64,000 bases of DNA. Source: Massilia frigida. GTDB lineage: Bacteria; Pseudomonadota; Gammaproteobacteria; Burkholderiales; Burkholderiaceae_D. The position numbers and the translations under genes are program-made. The stretch is taken from the NCBI RefSeq assembly GCF_011682175.1, contig NZ_WHJG01000008.1, positions 124,001-188,000 of the forward strand, in the 5' to 3' direction. Below, in pieces: positions 9,125 through 20,300 of the stretch (position 1 is its first letter; the number at the start of each line of letters is the position of its first letter). A model generated the notes under the pieces. That model was given only the letters and a program-made list of their open reading frames with translations. It was not told where the DNA came from and searched no databases.

Positions 9125-10383
9125 GCGGCCGCCATGCGGTTTTGCGAGCACTGATACGACATGTGCAAGTAGACAAGATAGAGTGCGGAGTAGCCGGCCG
9201 CATACCACAGCACGCTTTGGCGCAGGGTGCCGGGCGCGGCGAACACCGACACGGTCATCGCGAACAGCGCCACCTGCCACACCAGGTCGATCTTTTGCTT
9301 GCCGGCGACAATGAACACATAGCTCAGCGGGCTGGCGATGAAGTTGAGGAAGTACAGCGGCGCCAGGATTTGCGCCAGCTCGCCGGCGGCGCGCCAGGTC
9401 TCGCCGAACACAAAGGCGAACAGTGATGGCGAAAATAGCAGCAGCACCAGCGAGGGCGCGATTCCCAGCAGCACCAGCGCCTTGAAGGTGTAACGGTAGG
9501 CATCGCGGCAATGGCCGTGCGCCTGGAAGTCGAGCACCGACTGGCGCTTGAACACTTCCAGCACGGACGAGGCCAGCAGCGCAATCGGTGCGCCCAGCAC
9601 GCGCTGGGTGAGGGCGAACAGGCCGGCCGCCAGGGCGCCATGGCGGGCGCCGATCATTAGCAGCGGCAATTGTCCGACGATGACGTTGAGCAGGTTCGAC
9701 GGCAGCGAGAAGCGCCAGAACTTGTCGTGGCGGCGCAGGTAGCGGCGCTGGCCGTCGTCAAGGCGCCAGCCGGGCCATGCCTGCGGCGGCACCAGCAGCA
9801 GCATGGCGGCCAGCAATCCCGCCGCCAGCCCGATCAGCTGGCCGGCGACCAGGGCCACGCCGCCCATGCCCAGCGCCAGCAAGCCCACCTGTGCCAGCGC
9901 GATCACCCCGGCGCTCCAGACGCGCGCGCGGGCAGCTTTGCCGAAGGCATTGCGCGAGGTGGCGTAGGCGAGGGTGGTTTGCATGTAGGCCGTCATCCAG
10001 GTGGCCAGGCCGAGCGTCCATAGCGCCGGCCACGACAGGTGTTCCGCGATGGGTAGCCCGAGCAGGCGCGCCAGCAGCGCGCACCCGGTCATCAGGATGG
10101 CGGTGACGCTGGCGCTGTAAGCCACCACCGAAAAGCAGGTGCGCTGGGCTGCGCTGTCGTGGTCGAGGATCATGGCCGCTTCCAGCCGTAGCGTGGCGCC
10201 GATGGCCGCCACCGCCACCATCCCCAGCCAGACGCTGAACGCGCCCACGTCGGCCGGCGTGCACAGGCGCGTGATGAGCGGCGCTGCCAGCAGCGGCAGG
10301 GCTTGCGCGCCCAGCGCACCGCCGAGCACGGTCATCACATTGCGCCAGTAGGCGGGCAGGCGCGCACTCATGGCCGTCTCCAT
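9121..10383 (-). CDS. Wzx-like polysaccharide flippase
   Basis: 420-residue polytopic membrane protein of the polysaccharide-exporter type, which moves undecaprenyl-linked repeat units across the inner membrane. It has about twelve hydrophobic segments, an N-terminal GGALGAQALPLLAAPLITRL and the middle FALTQRVLGAPIALLASSVL typical of these flippases. I selected the ATG at 10383 (METAMSARLP), which lies 1 bp after the stop of the WbpE-like gene; an earlier in-frame ATG at 10410 would overlap that gene. It is coupled to the Wzy-like gene downstream. Substrate is inferred from the locus only. Confidence 0.82.
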   Translation of the reverse strand: METAMSARLPAYWRNVMTVLGGALGAQALPLLAAPLITRLCTPADVGAFSVWLGMVAVAAIGATLRLEAAMILDHDSAAQRTCFSVVAYSASVTAILMTGCALLARLLGLPIAEHLSWPALWTLGLATWMTAYMQTTLAYATSRNAFGKAARARVWSAGVIALAQVGLLALGMGGVALVAGQLIGLAAGLLAAMLLLVPPQAWPGWRLDDGQRRYLRRHDKFWRFSLPSNLLNVIVGQLPLLMIGARHGALAAGLFALTQRVLGAPIALLASSVLEVFKRQSVLDFQAHGHCRDAYRYTFKALVLLGIAPSLVLLLFSPSLFAFVFGETWRAAGELAQILAPLYFLNFIASPLSYVFIVAGKQKIDLVWQVALFAMTVSVFAAPGTLRQSVLWYAAGYSALYLVYLHMSYQCSQNRMAAA

Positions 10384-10384
10384 G

Positions 10385-11500
10385 TCAATCCGGGCGGCAC
10401 GCCGCCGCATCGGCGCCCACCGCGCGCAGCAGGGTGGCGCACACCTGGCCGATGCTGGCGTCGTCCAGGTAAGGCCCCATCGGCAGGCTGAGCACCCTGG
10501 CGGCCATGGCTTGCGCGACCGGCGCGCTGTGCGGGTCGCTCCAGCGCGCGTAGGCGGGCTGCAGATGCATGGGCACGGGATAATGGACGGCGCTCGGAAT
10601 GCCGGCCTCGTGCAGCGCGGCGCGCACCCGCTCGCGCTCGTCCAGCACCACCGTGTATTGCGCCAACACGCTGCTGCGGTCGCGCGGACGCGCCACCAGG
10701 CCGATTTTTCCCGACAGCAGGGCGTCGTAGCTGGCGGCGGCGCGCGCGCGCTGCTTCAGTTCCCAGTCGAAATGGTCAAGCTTGGCCAGCACGATTGCGC
10801 ATTGCAAGGTATCCATGCGGCCGCCGACGCCAATGCGCGTGTGCACATAGCGCTGCGACTGGCCGTGCACGCGGATTTCGCGCATGGCCGTGGCCAGTTG
10901 CGCATCGCTGGTGAAGATGGCGCCGCCGTCGCCGTAGCAGCCGAGCGGCTTGCTGGGGAAAAAGCTGGTGCAGCCGATGGCCGACAGGTTGCAGCTGTGC
11001 TTGCCGCCATAGGTGGCGCCGAAGCTCTGGGCGGCATCTTCGATCACGCTCAAGCCGTGGCGGCGGGCAATCGCGTTGATCGCTTCCATGTCGGCCGGCT
11101 GGCCGTACAGCGATACCGGCATGATGGCGCGCGTGCGGCCCGTGACTTTTTCTTCGATCAGCGCAGGATCGATATTGCAGGTGGCCGGGTCGATGTCGAC
11201 GAACACCGGGGTGGCCCCCAGCAGCACGATGGCCTCGGCCGTGGCGATGAAGGAAAACGGCGTGGTGATCACTTCGTCGCCGGGTTCGATGCCGAGCGCC
11301 ATCAGCGAAATGAGCAGCGCTTCCGTGCCCGACGACACCGTGATGCAGTGGCGCGCGCCGGTCAACGCCGCCAGGCGCGCTTCGAGCTCCGCCACTTCCG
11401 GTCCCATGATGTACTGGCCGTGATCGAGCACGGCCTGGATGCGGGCATTGATGTGCTCGCGGCCAGCCTGGTATTGCGCTTTGAGGTCGATGAATTCCAT
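10385..11500 (-). CDS. wbpE: WbpE-like UDP-3-keto-sugar aminotransferase
   Basis: 371-residue DegT-family aminotransferase matching WbpE, which converts UDP-2-acetamido-2-deoxy-3-oxo-glucuronate to the 3-amino sugar using glutamate. Visible motifs are MEFIDLKAQY at the N-terminus, TVSSGTEALLISLMALG at about 54, SVIEDAAQSFGATY at about 151 and the PLP lysine in FFPSKPLGCYGDGGA (Lys184). Neighbours encode the WbpA, WbpB and WbpD steps, which strongly supports the 3-amino assignment over other DegT reactions. The gene follows wbpD by 25 bp and is followed 1 bp later by the flippase start. Confidence 0.88.
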   Translation of the reverse strand: MEFIDLKAQYQAGREHINARIQAVLDHGQYIMGPEVAELEARLAALTGARHCITVSSGTEALLISLMALGIEPGDEVITTPFSFIATAEAIVLLGATPVFVDIDPATCNIDPALIEEKVTGRTRAIMPVSLYGQPADMEAINAIARRHGLSVIEDAAQSFGATYGGKHSCNLSAIGCTSFFPSKPLGCYGDGGAIFTSDAQLATAMREIRVHGQSQRYVHTRIGVGGRMDTLQCAIVLAKLDHFDWELKQRARAAASYDALLSGKIGLVARPRDRSSVLAQYTVVLDERERVRAALHEAGIPSAVHYPVPMHLQPAYARWSDPHSAPVAQAMAARVLSLPMGPYLDDASIGQVCATLLRAVGADAAACRPD

Positions 11501-11525
11501 GATGGAGGGTCCGTTCGCTGACAGG

Positions 11526-12137
11526 TCAATCGTTCAATAAACAGGCGCGCTCGGCGGCCAGGGCGCACACCCCGCCGCGCACCTGGTAGCGCTCGCCCGT
11601 ATGGGGGCAGGTGGCCACGCCATCCCGGCCCATGGGCAGCGCCAGGCGTTCGCCAGAGCGGCTGATCCAGCCGCTCTGGCGCGCCGGCACGCCGGCCATG
11701 AGTGCATAGTCGGGCACGTCGCGCGTGACCACGGCCCCGGCCCCGATAAAGGCATAGCGGCCGATGGTCACTCCGCACACGATAGTGGCGTTGGCGCCGA
11801 TGCTGGCGCCGCGCCGTACCAGCGTGCGCCGGTAGGCATCCTTGCGCGCGATGGCGGCGCGCGGGTTCCAGACGTTGGTAAACACCATGCTGGGGCCGCA
11901 GAACACCTCGTCCTCGATGGTCACGGCGTCGTACACCGACACATTGTTCTGGATCTTGACCCGGTCGCCGATCAGCACATCGTTGCCGACGAACACGTTC
12001 TGCCCCAGCGAACAGCCGGCGCCGATGCGCGCGCCGCCGCACACGTGGGCGAAATGCCAGACGCGGGTGCCCGCGCCCAGGGTGGCGCCGGGGTCGACGA
12101 TGGCGCTCGCTTCGATGATGGCCTGGTCCATGTTCAA
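11526..12137 (-). CDS. wbpD: WbpD-like 3-N-acetyltransferase
   Basis: 203-residue left-handed beta-helix acetyltransferase. Hexapeptide repeats run from about residue 8 to 150 (for example [20 protein letters not shown], then [20 protein letters not shown] and [12 protein letters not shown]), and VWHFAHV is typical of WbpD/WlbB enzymes. It acetylates the 3-amino group of UDP-GlcNAc3NA with acetyl-CoA. A C-terminal tail after residue 160 has [10 protein letters not shown], often seen in this subgroup. The start overlaps the wbpB stop (ATGA, 12134-12137). The cluster context makes this the fourth step of the UDP-diNAc-glucuronate pathway. Confidence 0.88.
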   Translation of the reverse strand: MNMDQAIIEASAIVDPGATLGAGTRVWHFAHVCGGARIGAGCSLGQNVFVGNDVLIGDRVKIQNNVSVYDAVTIEDEVFCGPSMVFTNVWNPRAAIARKDAYRRTLVRRGASIGANATIVCGVTIGRYAFIGAGAVVTRDVPDYALMAGVPARQSGWISRSGERLALPMGRDGVATCPHTGERYQVRGGVCALAAERACLLND

Positions 12138-13201
12138 TACTCCAGCGGCAAGGCCACGCGCTTGCCGTCGCGCGCCGATTTGTAGGCGGCGATGAGCACT
12201 TCGAGCGACTTGAGTCCCTCGCGGCCATCGGTTTCCGGCTCGGCTTCGCCGCGCAGCACCTTGATCACATTGTCGTAATACAGCGGATGGCCGAAGCCGT
12301 AGACCGAGGTGGTCTGGTAGCTGGCGTCGCCCACCAGGGCGTCGTCGGGGTCGGCTTCGGCAAACTCCCAGCGCTGCACTTCATTGACCGCCACGCCGCC
12401 GATGCGCACCGTGCCGCGCTCGCCCAGGATGGTGATCGAGCCCTCCATATTGCGCGGATAGGTCAGCATGGTCACGTTCATCGACCCCAGTGCGCCGTTG
12501 CGCCAGCGCAGGCTGATCACGCCGGTATCCTCCACCTCGATATCGCGCGCCAGGGTGGCCGTGTACGCTTGCAGGCTCTCGACCGGGCCGACGATCCAGT
12601 CGATCAGGTCGACGTAATGGCTGGCCTGGTTCATGAAGGCGCCGCCATCGTACTCCCAGGTGCCGCGCCATTTGGCGCTGTTGTAATACTCGTCCGGGCG
12701 GGTCCAGAACACGTTCAGGTTGACCATGTAGATGCGCCCGAAGCGCTTCTTGTCGACCGCGTTTTTGAGCAACTGCAAGGTGGCGTTGCGGCGGTTCTGC
12801 TTGACCACGAACATGCGCACCCCGGCTGCGTCGCAGGCGGCCACCATGCGTTTGCCATCTTCCCAGCGCGTGGCCATGGGTTTTTCGGTGATCACATGGC
12901 GCCCGCTAGCGGCGATCTGGACCGCCTGTTCCGGATGCAGGCCGGACGGGGTGCAGATGACGAAGGCGTCGGCGTTGCACTTGGCCAGCATCTGGCCCAG
13001 GCTGCGGTAAGCCCGCGCCCCGGTGCGCTCGCTGGCCGCGGCCAGTGCCACCGGGTCGATATCGCACACGCCGGCCAGCTCGCAACGGTCTTCGTGCTGC
13101 GCGATGGCATTGAAATGGTTGTTGGCGATGCGGCCGCAACCGACCAGCGCAAAGCGGATGCGGCGGTCGAGAACAGGGGGCGGGAAGTAGCGCATGATCA
13201 C
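12134..13201 (-). CDS. wbpB: WbpB-like UDP-GlcNAcA 3-dehydrogenase
   Basis: 355-residue Gfo/Idh/MocA oxidoreductase. The Rossmann motif is [17 protein letters not shown] near residue 17, the EKP motif is [15 protein letters not shown] near 103, and the catalytic region [20 protein letters not shown] holds the conserved His. In the WbpABDE route this enzyme oxidises UDP-GlcNAcA at C3, handing the product to WbpE. It begins 18 bp after wbpA and overlaps wbpD by 4 bp. Family membership is certain; the specific role rests on the four-gene context. Confidence 0.88.
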   Translation of the reverse strand: MIMRYFPPPVLDRRIRFALVGCGRIANNHFNAIAQHEDRCELAGVCDIDPVALAAASERTGARAYRSLGQMLAKCNADAFVICTPSGLHPEQAVQIAASGRHVITEKPMATRWEDGKRMVAACDAAGVRMFVVKQNRRNATLQLLKNAVDKKRFGRIYMVNLNVFWTRPDEYYNSAKWRGTWEYDGGAFMNQASHYVDLIDWIVGPVESLQAYTATLARDIEVEDTGVISLRWRNGALGSMNVTMLTYPRNMEGSITILGERGTVRIGGVAVNEVQRWEFAEADPDDALVGDASYQTTSVYGFGHPLYYDNVIKVLRGEAEPETDGREGLKSLEVLIAAYKSARDGKRVALPLEY

Positions 13202-13219
13202 TCTCCAAAGCGGTGCGGT

Positions 13220-14548
13220 TCAAGCCTTGACGACATTCGGCAGCCGGTCCAGGTAAACCCCGCGGGTGTCGATAATCAGGGTGGCGTGCTGCTGGATCAG
13301 CGCGTAGTCGAAGGCGCTGTGGCTGGTGGCCAGCAGCAGCACGTCGTAGGACGCGATGGCGGCCGCCGTCAATGGCACGCTGGCAAGATCGAAATGGTGT
13401 TCCCGCATGGGCGGAAACACCGGCACGTGCGGATCGGAATAGTCGACCACGGCGCCCTTGGCGCGCAGGATTTCCATCAGTTCGACCGAGGGCGATTCGC
13501 GCATGTCCTCGACATTCTTCTTGTAGGCGATGCCGAGCACCAGCACGCGGCTGCCGCGGATCGCGCGCGAACGCTCGTTGAGCGCGTCGGCCAGCTTGCC
13601 GATGACCCAGTGCGGCATATCGCTGTTGATCTCGCCGGCCAGTTCGATAAAGCGCGTGTGCAAGCCGTACTGGCGCGCCTTCCAGGTCAGGTAAAACGGG
13701 TCGATCGGAATGCAATGCCCGCCCAGGCCGGGGCCGGGATAGTAGGGCGTGAAGCCGAACGGCTTGGTGGCGGCGGCGCGGATCACCTCGTGGATATCGA
13801 TCTCCATCTTGTCGGCGATGATTTTCATTTCATTGACCAGGCCGATGTTGACGGCGCGGTGGATGTTTTCGAGCAGCTTGGTCAGCTCGGCGGCGCGGGT
13901 GGAACTGACCGGCACCACCTGGTCGATGGCCGGGCTGTACAAAGCGATGCCGGCGCGCAGGCAGGCAGGCGTGTCGCCGCCGCATACCTTGGGAATGGTG
14001 CGCGTTTCGTAATCGGGGTTGCCGGGGTCTTCGCGCTCGGGCGAAAACACCAGGAAGATATCCTCGCCCACGGCCAGGCCGCGCGAGGCCAGGCGCGGGC
14101 GCAGTTCCTCGTCGGTGGTGCCGGGGTAGGTGGTGCTTTCGAGCGAGACCACCTGGCCGGCGCGCAGGTAGGGCAGCAGGGCGTCGGCGGTGGCCAGCAC
14201 GAACGACAGGTCCGGCTCGCGGTAAGCGTTGAGCGGGGTCGGCACGCAGATGATCAGGGCGTCGGCCTCGGCCGCGCGGGCAAAGTCGCTGGTGGCTTCG
14301 AAGCCGGCCGCCAGCGCGGCCCCGATGGCGGTGGTGGAAATATGCTCGATATAGCTGGCCCCGGCATTCAGGCGCGCCACCTTGGCCGGATCGATATCGA
14401 TGCCGAGCACCCGGAAACCCGCTTCGGCATAGCGCAGGCTGAGCGGTAATCCGACATAACCCAGTCCGATAATGCCGATGACAGCGCTGCGCCGATCGAG
14501 TTTATCGATTAACCGCGCTAAATGGCGGCTTGAATGTTGGTCGCGCAT
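13220..14548 (-). CDS. wbpA: WbpA-like UDP-GlcNAc 6-dehydrogenase
   Basis: 442-residue UDP-glucose/GDP-mannose dehydrogenase family enzyme. The NAD-binding motif [20 protein letters not shown] lies near residue 25, [15 protein letters not shown] near 138, and the catalytic cysteine is in [16 protein letters not shown]. It oxidises C6 of UDP-GlcNAc to the uronic acid. I chose the ATG at 14548 because a GGAG lies 9 bp upstream; the in-frame ATG at 14554 is only 3 bp from it and one at 14581 is further away. It heads the wbpA-B-D-E set. Confidence 0.9.
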   Translation of the reverse strand: MRDQHSSRHLARLIDKLDRRSAVIGIIGLGYVGLPLSLRYAEAGFRVLGIDIDPAKVARLNAGASYIEHISTTAIGAALAAGFEATSDFARAAEADALIICVPTPLNAYREPDLSFVLATADALLPYLRAGQVVSLESTTYPGTTDEELRPRLASRGLAVGEDIFLVFSPEREDPGNPDYETRTIPKVCGGDTPACLRAGIALYSPAIDQVVPVSSTRAAELTKLLENIHRAVNIGLVNEMKIIADKMEIDIHEVIRAAATKPFGFTPYYPGPGLGGHCIPIDPFYLTWKARQYGLHTRFIELAGEINSDMPHWVIGKLADALNERSRAIRGSRVLVLGIAYKKNVEDMRESPSVELMEILRAKGAVVDYSDPHVPVFPPMREHHFDLASVPLTAAAIASYDVLLLATSHSAFDYALIQQHATLIIDTRGVYLDRLPNVVKA

Positions 14549-14633
14549 GGACATAATCTCCGTACTGAATGCGGGGCGCATCCGGAGGTGAATCAGGATG
14601 GCATCCCGGTGTTTTGTTTATCCCGGCCGGTAT

Positions 14634-16631
14634 TTATTCGATGCGGTCGGACGATAATCTGCGCAATAGCGCGGGCCGGCTTTTATCGGGCGCGGACACC
14701 ACCGCCGGTGAATGGTTGCCTGGCGCGCCATTCGGCCGCGGCGTATATTCCGCCACGATTGCCTTGACCATCGATTCGATCATGCCGCGGTCATGGGTAT
14801 TGCATGCCAGCATCAGGCAGGTTATATAGGTATCGAGCACGCCGGGATCGAGCGCGTGTTCCTTCATGCGCATGATGCGCGGATGGTCGCTGGGGAAAAC
14901 TTTGCCGTCAGTAAGCAATTCCTCGTACAGCTTTTCGCCGGGAAACAAGCCGACGAACTTGAGGCCGATGTCGCCGGCCGGGTTCTGCGCCGTCTTTTCG
15001 GTCAGTCCCGACATCATGATCATGCTGCGCGCCAGGTCGACAATGCGGATCGGCTCGCCCATATCGAGCACGAATACATCGCCCCCCTTGGCCATGGCGC
15101 CGGCCTGGATCACCAGTTGCGCCGCCTCGGCGATCAGCATGAAATAGCGCGATACATCCGGATGGGTGATCGTCAGCGGCCCGCCGTGGGCCAGCTGGCG
15201 CTGGAACAGGGGGATGACCGAGCCGGACGAGCCCAGCACGTTGCCGAAACGCACCATGCAAAAGGTCGTATCGGCCCCGTGGGTGGTGGCTGCCGCCTGG
15301 AAAATCAGCTCGGCGATGCGCTTGCTCGCCCCCATGATATTGGTCGGGCGCACCGCCTTGTCGCTGGAAATGAGCACGCAGGTGCGCACCTTGAAGCGGG
15401 CGGCGGCGGCCGCGATCACTTGCGAACCGAGCACATTGTTGCGCAGGCCGGCCACGATATTGCTTTCGACCAGGGGCACATGCTTGTAGGCGGCGGCGTG
15501 GTAGATCGTGTCGATCGGGTTTTCCTGCAGGATGCGCTCGACCAGGCGCGCGCTGCATACCGAGCCCAGGTGCGCGCTGATGCGCATCTCCGGGTGGCGG
15601 CCCAGCAATTCCTGGCGGATCGTGTACAAGGCAAACTCGGAATGGTCGACCAGGTGCAGGTGGGCCGGCGCCAGGGTGACGATCTGACGGCACAGTTCGC
15701 TTCCGATGGAGCCGCCGGCGCCGGTGACCAGCACCCGCTTGCCGCGCACGCAACGGCCGAACAGCTCGGTGCGCGGCGGCACGGGCTTGCGGCCCAGCAA
15801 GTCCTCGAACTTGAGGTCGCGCACCGCTTGCAGGGGCGTGGCGTCGTCCGCCAGGTCGAGCAGGCGGCACAGGATGCGGGTGCGCACCCCGGCCATGGCC
15901 AGGCGCTCCATGATGTCGCGCAGGCGCTGGGGCGATACTGAAGGCAGGGCGATGATCACGGAACGTACCCCCAGGCTGCGCACCATCTCGGCCAGGTTGT
16001 CGGTGTGGAATACGCGCAGGCCGGCGATGGTGCGCTGGTTCAGGGCGCGTTTGTCGTCGAAAAAGCAGACGGGCCGGTATTGATTGCTGGTGCGCATGGT
16101 CATTGCCAGCTGCGCGCCCGGTTCGGCGGCGCCGTAGATGGCCACGGCATGGTCGGCCGCCGGCGTGCCGCTCATGTGCTTGCGCAGGAAGTTGCGCACC
16201 GTCATGCGCGAGGTGACGACGTAGGAAAACGCGATAAACCAGTAAATGACCAGCGCGCTGCGCGGAAACTTGTCATCGTTGATGCCCATCATGACCAGGT
16301 ATACCGCCAGGGTCGCCATGGCCAGCGTGCATCCCGTCACCGCCAGCATGCGCTGGTCGATGAAGCGGATCACCGCGCGGTACAGGTCGGACAGCGAAAA
16401 CGCCCCCACCGTCAGCAGCGCCACCAGCAGATAGGCGGCGGCCGGGTAGTGCATGGCCGCGCCGGCATCCCCGACCCGCAGCAGCATCGCGATCAGAAAA
16501 CAAAACGGCAGGGCCAGCAGATCGACCACGACCATCAGCGCGATTTTGGCGGTGCGGTTAATGGCGACCAGCTCGGTACAGAATTGGCTGAGCGGTTTTG
16601 TCAGGAGCGTCGGCATGGTGGTAATAGGCAT
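14634..16631 (-). CDS. wbpM: WbpM/FlaA1-type UDP-sugar 4,6-dehydratase
   Basis: 665-residue two-part protein. The first roughly 140 residues carry four hydrophobic segments; the remainder holds a CoA-binding-like region (AVAIYGAAEPGAQLA) and an extended SDR domain with VLVTGAGGSIGSELCRQ near residue 300. The catalytic block reads SSDKAVRPTNIMGASKR, the Ser-Met-Lys triad of WbpM/PglF rather than Ser-Tyr-Lys. It converts UDP-GlcNAc to its 4-keto-6-deoxy derivative. It is the promoter-proximal gene of the locus, separated from wbpA by 85 bp. An ATG five codons in (16616) is an alternative start. Confidence 0.92.
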   Translation of the reverse strand: MPITTMPTLLTKPLSQFCTELVAINRTAKIALMVVVDLLALPFCFLIAMLLRVGDAGAAMHYPAAAYLLVALLTVGAFSLSDLYRAVIRFIDQRMLAVTGCTLAMATLAVYLVMMGINDDKFPRSALVIYWFIAFSYVVTSRMTVRNFLRKHMSGTPAADHAVAIYGAAEPGAQLAMTMRTSNQYRPVCFFDDKRALNQRTIAGLRVFHTDNLAEMVRSLGVRSVIIALPSVSPQRLRDIMERLAMAGVRTRILCRLLDLADDATPLQAVRDLKFEDLLGRKPVPPRTELFGRCVRGKRVLVTGAGGSIGSELCRQIVTLAPAHLHLVDHSEFALYTIRQELLGRHPEMRISAHLGSVCSARLVERILQENPIDTIYHAAAYKHVPLVESNIVAGLRNNVLGSQVIAAAAARFKVRTCVLISSDKAVRPTNIMGASKRIAELIFQAAATTHGADTTFCMVRFGNVLGSSGSVIPLFQRQLAHGGPLTITHPDVSRYFMLIAEAAQLVIQAGAMAKGGDVFVLDMGEPIRIVDLARSMIMMSGLTEKTAQNPAGDIGLKFVGLFPGEKLYEELLTDGKVFPSDHPRIMRMKEHALDPGVLDTYITCLMLACNTHDRGMIESMVKAIVAEYTPRPNGAPGNHSPAVVSAPDKSRPALLRRLSSDRIE

Positions 16632-18342
<1,711 letters not shown>

Positions 18343-18454
18343 ACGCGATGATCAATGGCCAGGCGAGGCTAACGCCGCATCATTTGATGCGCTTGGTGTC
18401 CGGCGGCGGCAAAGCCAATACGATGGGAGCTACCGCACAGCGAAGGAGTTCGCC

Positions 18455-19114
18455 ATGGCCGAGACGGTTGTCATCACGCTCGGCCAGATCGACCAGCTCG
18501 CGCCGCGCGCGCTCCCCGTCTACCGCGCCGCATTCGGCACCGAGCAACACTTCCTTGTTCATTTCGGCATCGCCGCGTCCGCGTTGCGGGTCAGCCATTT
18601 CATGGCGCAGGTCTTGCACGAAACGGTGGCCCTCACGCGGGAGCTGGAAAACCTGCGTTACAGCGCGCAGCGTTTGTCCAAGGTGTGGCCGCAGCGTTTC
18701 TTGCCGCGCGGCCCGCTCGATCCGGCCAGCTACGCCTACGATGAAGTCCGGCTTGCCAACGTCGTGTACGGCGGCCGTTTGGGCAACGTGCTTCCCGGCG
18801 ACGGCTACCTGTACCGCGGTCGCGGATTATTGCAGCTGACTGGAAAGGACAGCTACGCACAGGCGACCGAGACCCTGAGAACCGGTTATCCATCGGCGCC
18901 GGACTTTGTGGCCGACCCGGATGCGGTGCTGTCGGCACGCTGGTGCCTGGGCGTGGCCGCCGCCATCTGGATCGCGAAAGGCTGCAACGAGGCGGCGGAT
19001 GCCGGTGATATCGTGGAGGTCAGTACGCGCATCAACGGCGGTACGGTGGGACTCGCCGAGCGCCGGCGCTGGCTGGCGCGCACGCGGGCCGTGTGGCGCG
19101 ACGAGCGCCAGTGA
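18455..19114 (+). CDS. GH19 chitinase/lysozyme-like protein
   Basis: 219-residue protein with the glycoside hydrolase 19 core found in bacterial and phage lytic enzymes. It has HFMAQVLHETVALTRELENL with the catalytic Glu at about 57, RYSAQRLSKVWPQRF, then VYGGRLGNVLPGDGYLYRGR and GLLQLTGKDSYAQA. It hydrolyses beta-1,4 bonds in peptidoglycan or chitin. The start at 18455 follows GAAGGA by 7 bp. No signal peptide is visible, so export would need a holin or another route. No phage genes flank it: the neighbours are the dnaK remnant and a DUF1460 lipoprotein. Classic GH19 enzymes have HESGG where this has HETVA. Confidence 0.8.
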   Translation: MAETVVITLGQIDQLAPRALPVYRAAFGTEQHFLVHFGIAASALRVSHFMAQVLHETVALTRELENLRYSAQRLSKVWPQRFLPRGPLDPASYAYDEVRLANVVYGGRLGNVLPGDGYLYRGRGLLQLTGKDSYAQATETLRTGYPSAPDFVADPDAVLSARWCLGVAAAIWIAKGCNEAADAGDIVEVSTRINGGTVGLAERRRWLARTRAVWRDERQ

Positions 19115-19202
19115 GTCATGCCGCCGTCGCGCCGCGTGCCGGTGCCGGTGCCGGCGAGCGCCAGTCCGCCACGGCGCCGTCGTTCCGCGTGCCCGTGCAT
19201 CG

Positions 19203-20300
19203 TCAGCGGATCGCCGCTGCCTGCCCTTTGATGGCCGCCGTCGCGCTGACGGTTGCGGTAGCCTTCGGCACCACTGCCACCGGCGGGCCCGGACGTGGCT
19301 GGGGAGCCGCCGGTGGCACCACGATATGGTCGTTCAAGCGCAAGAATTTGAAGCCCGCCAGCTTCATTCCATTCTTGCCGTTGCGCTCCTCGCGCGCCGC
19401 CGTCCGCGCAAAAAATGCCTCGAAGCTTTCTTCGCGCACCTGCGGTTCGGCCGAGTTCAGGAAATTGCGCTGCCCATTGGCATCGACCACGATGATGCCG
19501 ACATGCGAGGCCCAGAACTTGCCTCCGCGCGTGGAAATGACGTTGACCAGGTCGCCGTCCTGCAATTGCGCGGCCACGCTCGCCACCCTGTCCTTGGCCA
19601 CGTACGCTTCCTGGCTGAGCTGCACCGGGATGCTGCTGGCCGTGTTGTGCCGCATCTTGAGAAAGGCCGCGCGGTCGATCTTCATTTCATACGCCGGTGC
19701 ATCGGTTCCGGCCAGCAGCGCACTGACGTCGGACACCAGCCAGGCGTTATTCACATTCCAGTCCACCTCGGTGTAATGATTGCGCGTTGCCACGCCGATC
19801 ACGCCATCCTTGTAGCGGATGCGTTGCAGCATCCAGAAAAATTCCTCCCACGACTGGCTCAGCGCCATCGCATACGTGTGTTCGGCGAACACTACGCAGT
19901 CGCTTGCCTGCAGGCTGAACATGGGCAGGTTGTCGTGCAGCTCATACGGATACTCGCCCAACAGATTAAGCACATAAGGTTGGCCGATATTCTTGCGTCC
20001 GATCGCGGCGATGCGCTTGCGCAGGTCCGGTTCGGCGGTATGCATATAGGCGATGTAACGTCCGACTTCCGCCGGCGTCATCTGATAAATCTGCTTGCGC
20101 TGCAAGGTGGCGAGGTCGAACGGCGCTGCCGCAGGGGCCAGCGGCGCCGCGGCGACAGGCTCGGGCGCCGGCAGCGCAACCGGTTCAGGCGCAACTGGCG
20201 GCGGCGCGACCGCAACCGGCGCCACGACAGGTGGAGCGGGCGGCGCACTTGCGCAACCAGCCAGGACGGCACTAAACAAAACGAGGGGAGCAAGACGCAT
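19203..20300 (-). CDS. DUF1460 lipoprotein, amidase-like
   Basis: 365-residue lipoprotein: signal peptide MRLAPLVLFSAVLAGC with lipobox LAGC (Cys16), then a Pro/Ala/Val-rich linker to about residue 60, then a DUF1460 domain. That family is an NlpC/P60-like N-acetylmuramoyl-L-alanine amidase fold. The likely nucleophile is the Cys in LQASDCVVFAEHTYAMA and the His lies in ASHVGIIVVDANG. It would act on peptidoglycan fragments in the periplasm or at the outer membrane. The C-terminal tail is again Pro/Ala-rich. It converges with the GH19 gene (88 bp apart), another wall-active product, though they cannot share a transcript. Confidence 0.8.
   Translation of the reverse strand: MRLAPLVLFSAVLAGCASAPPAPPVVAPVAVAPPPVAPEPVALPAPEPVAAAPLAPAAAPFDLATLQRKQIYQMTPAEVGRYIAYMHTAEPDLRKRIAAIGRKNIGQPYVLNLLGEYPYELHDNLPMFSLQASDCVVFAEHTYAMALSQSWEEFFWMLQRIRYKDGVIGVATRNHYTEVDWNVNNAWLVSDVSALLAGTDAPAYEMKIDRAAFLKMRHNTASSIPVQLSQEAYVAKDRVASVAAQLQDGDLVNVISTRGGKFWASHVGIIVVDANGQRNFLNSAEPQVREESFEAFFARTAAREERNGKNGMKLAGFKFLRLNDHIVVPPAAPQPRPGPPVAVVPKATATVSATAAIKGQAAAIR

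Noticed and set aside
12287-14449. 720-codon plus-strand frame, and similar long frames at 28542-31187 and 32349-34661
   Set aside because: They are GC-codon shadows fully antisense to genes with clear families (wbpA/wbpB, FAN1-like, kinase/serine hydrolase); their composition is Gly/Arg/His-rich with no motif.
18343-20300. Prophage remnant based on the GH19 endolysin-like gene
   Set aside because: No holin, spanin, integrase or structural gene around it; neighbours are chromosomal.
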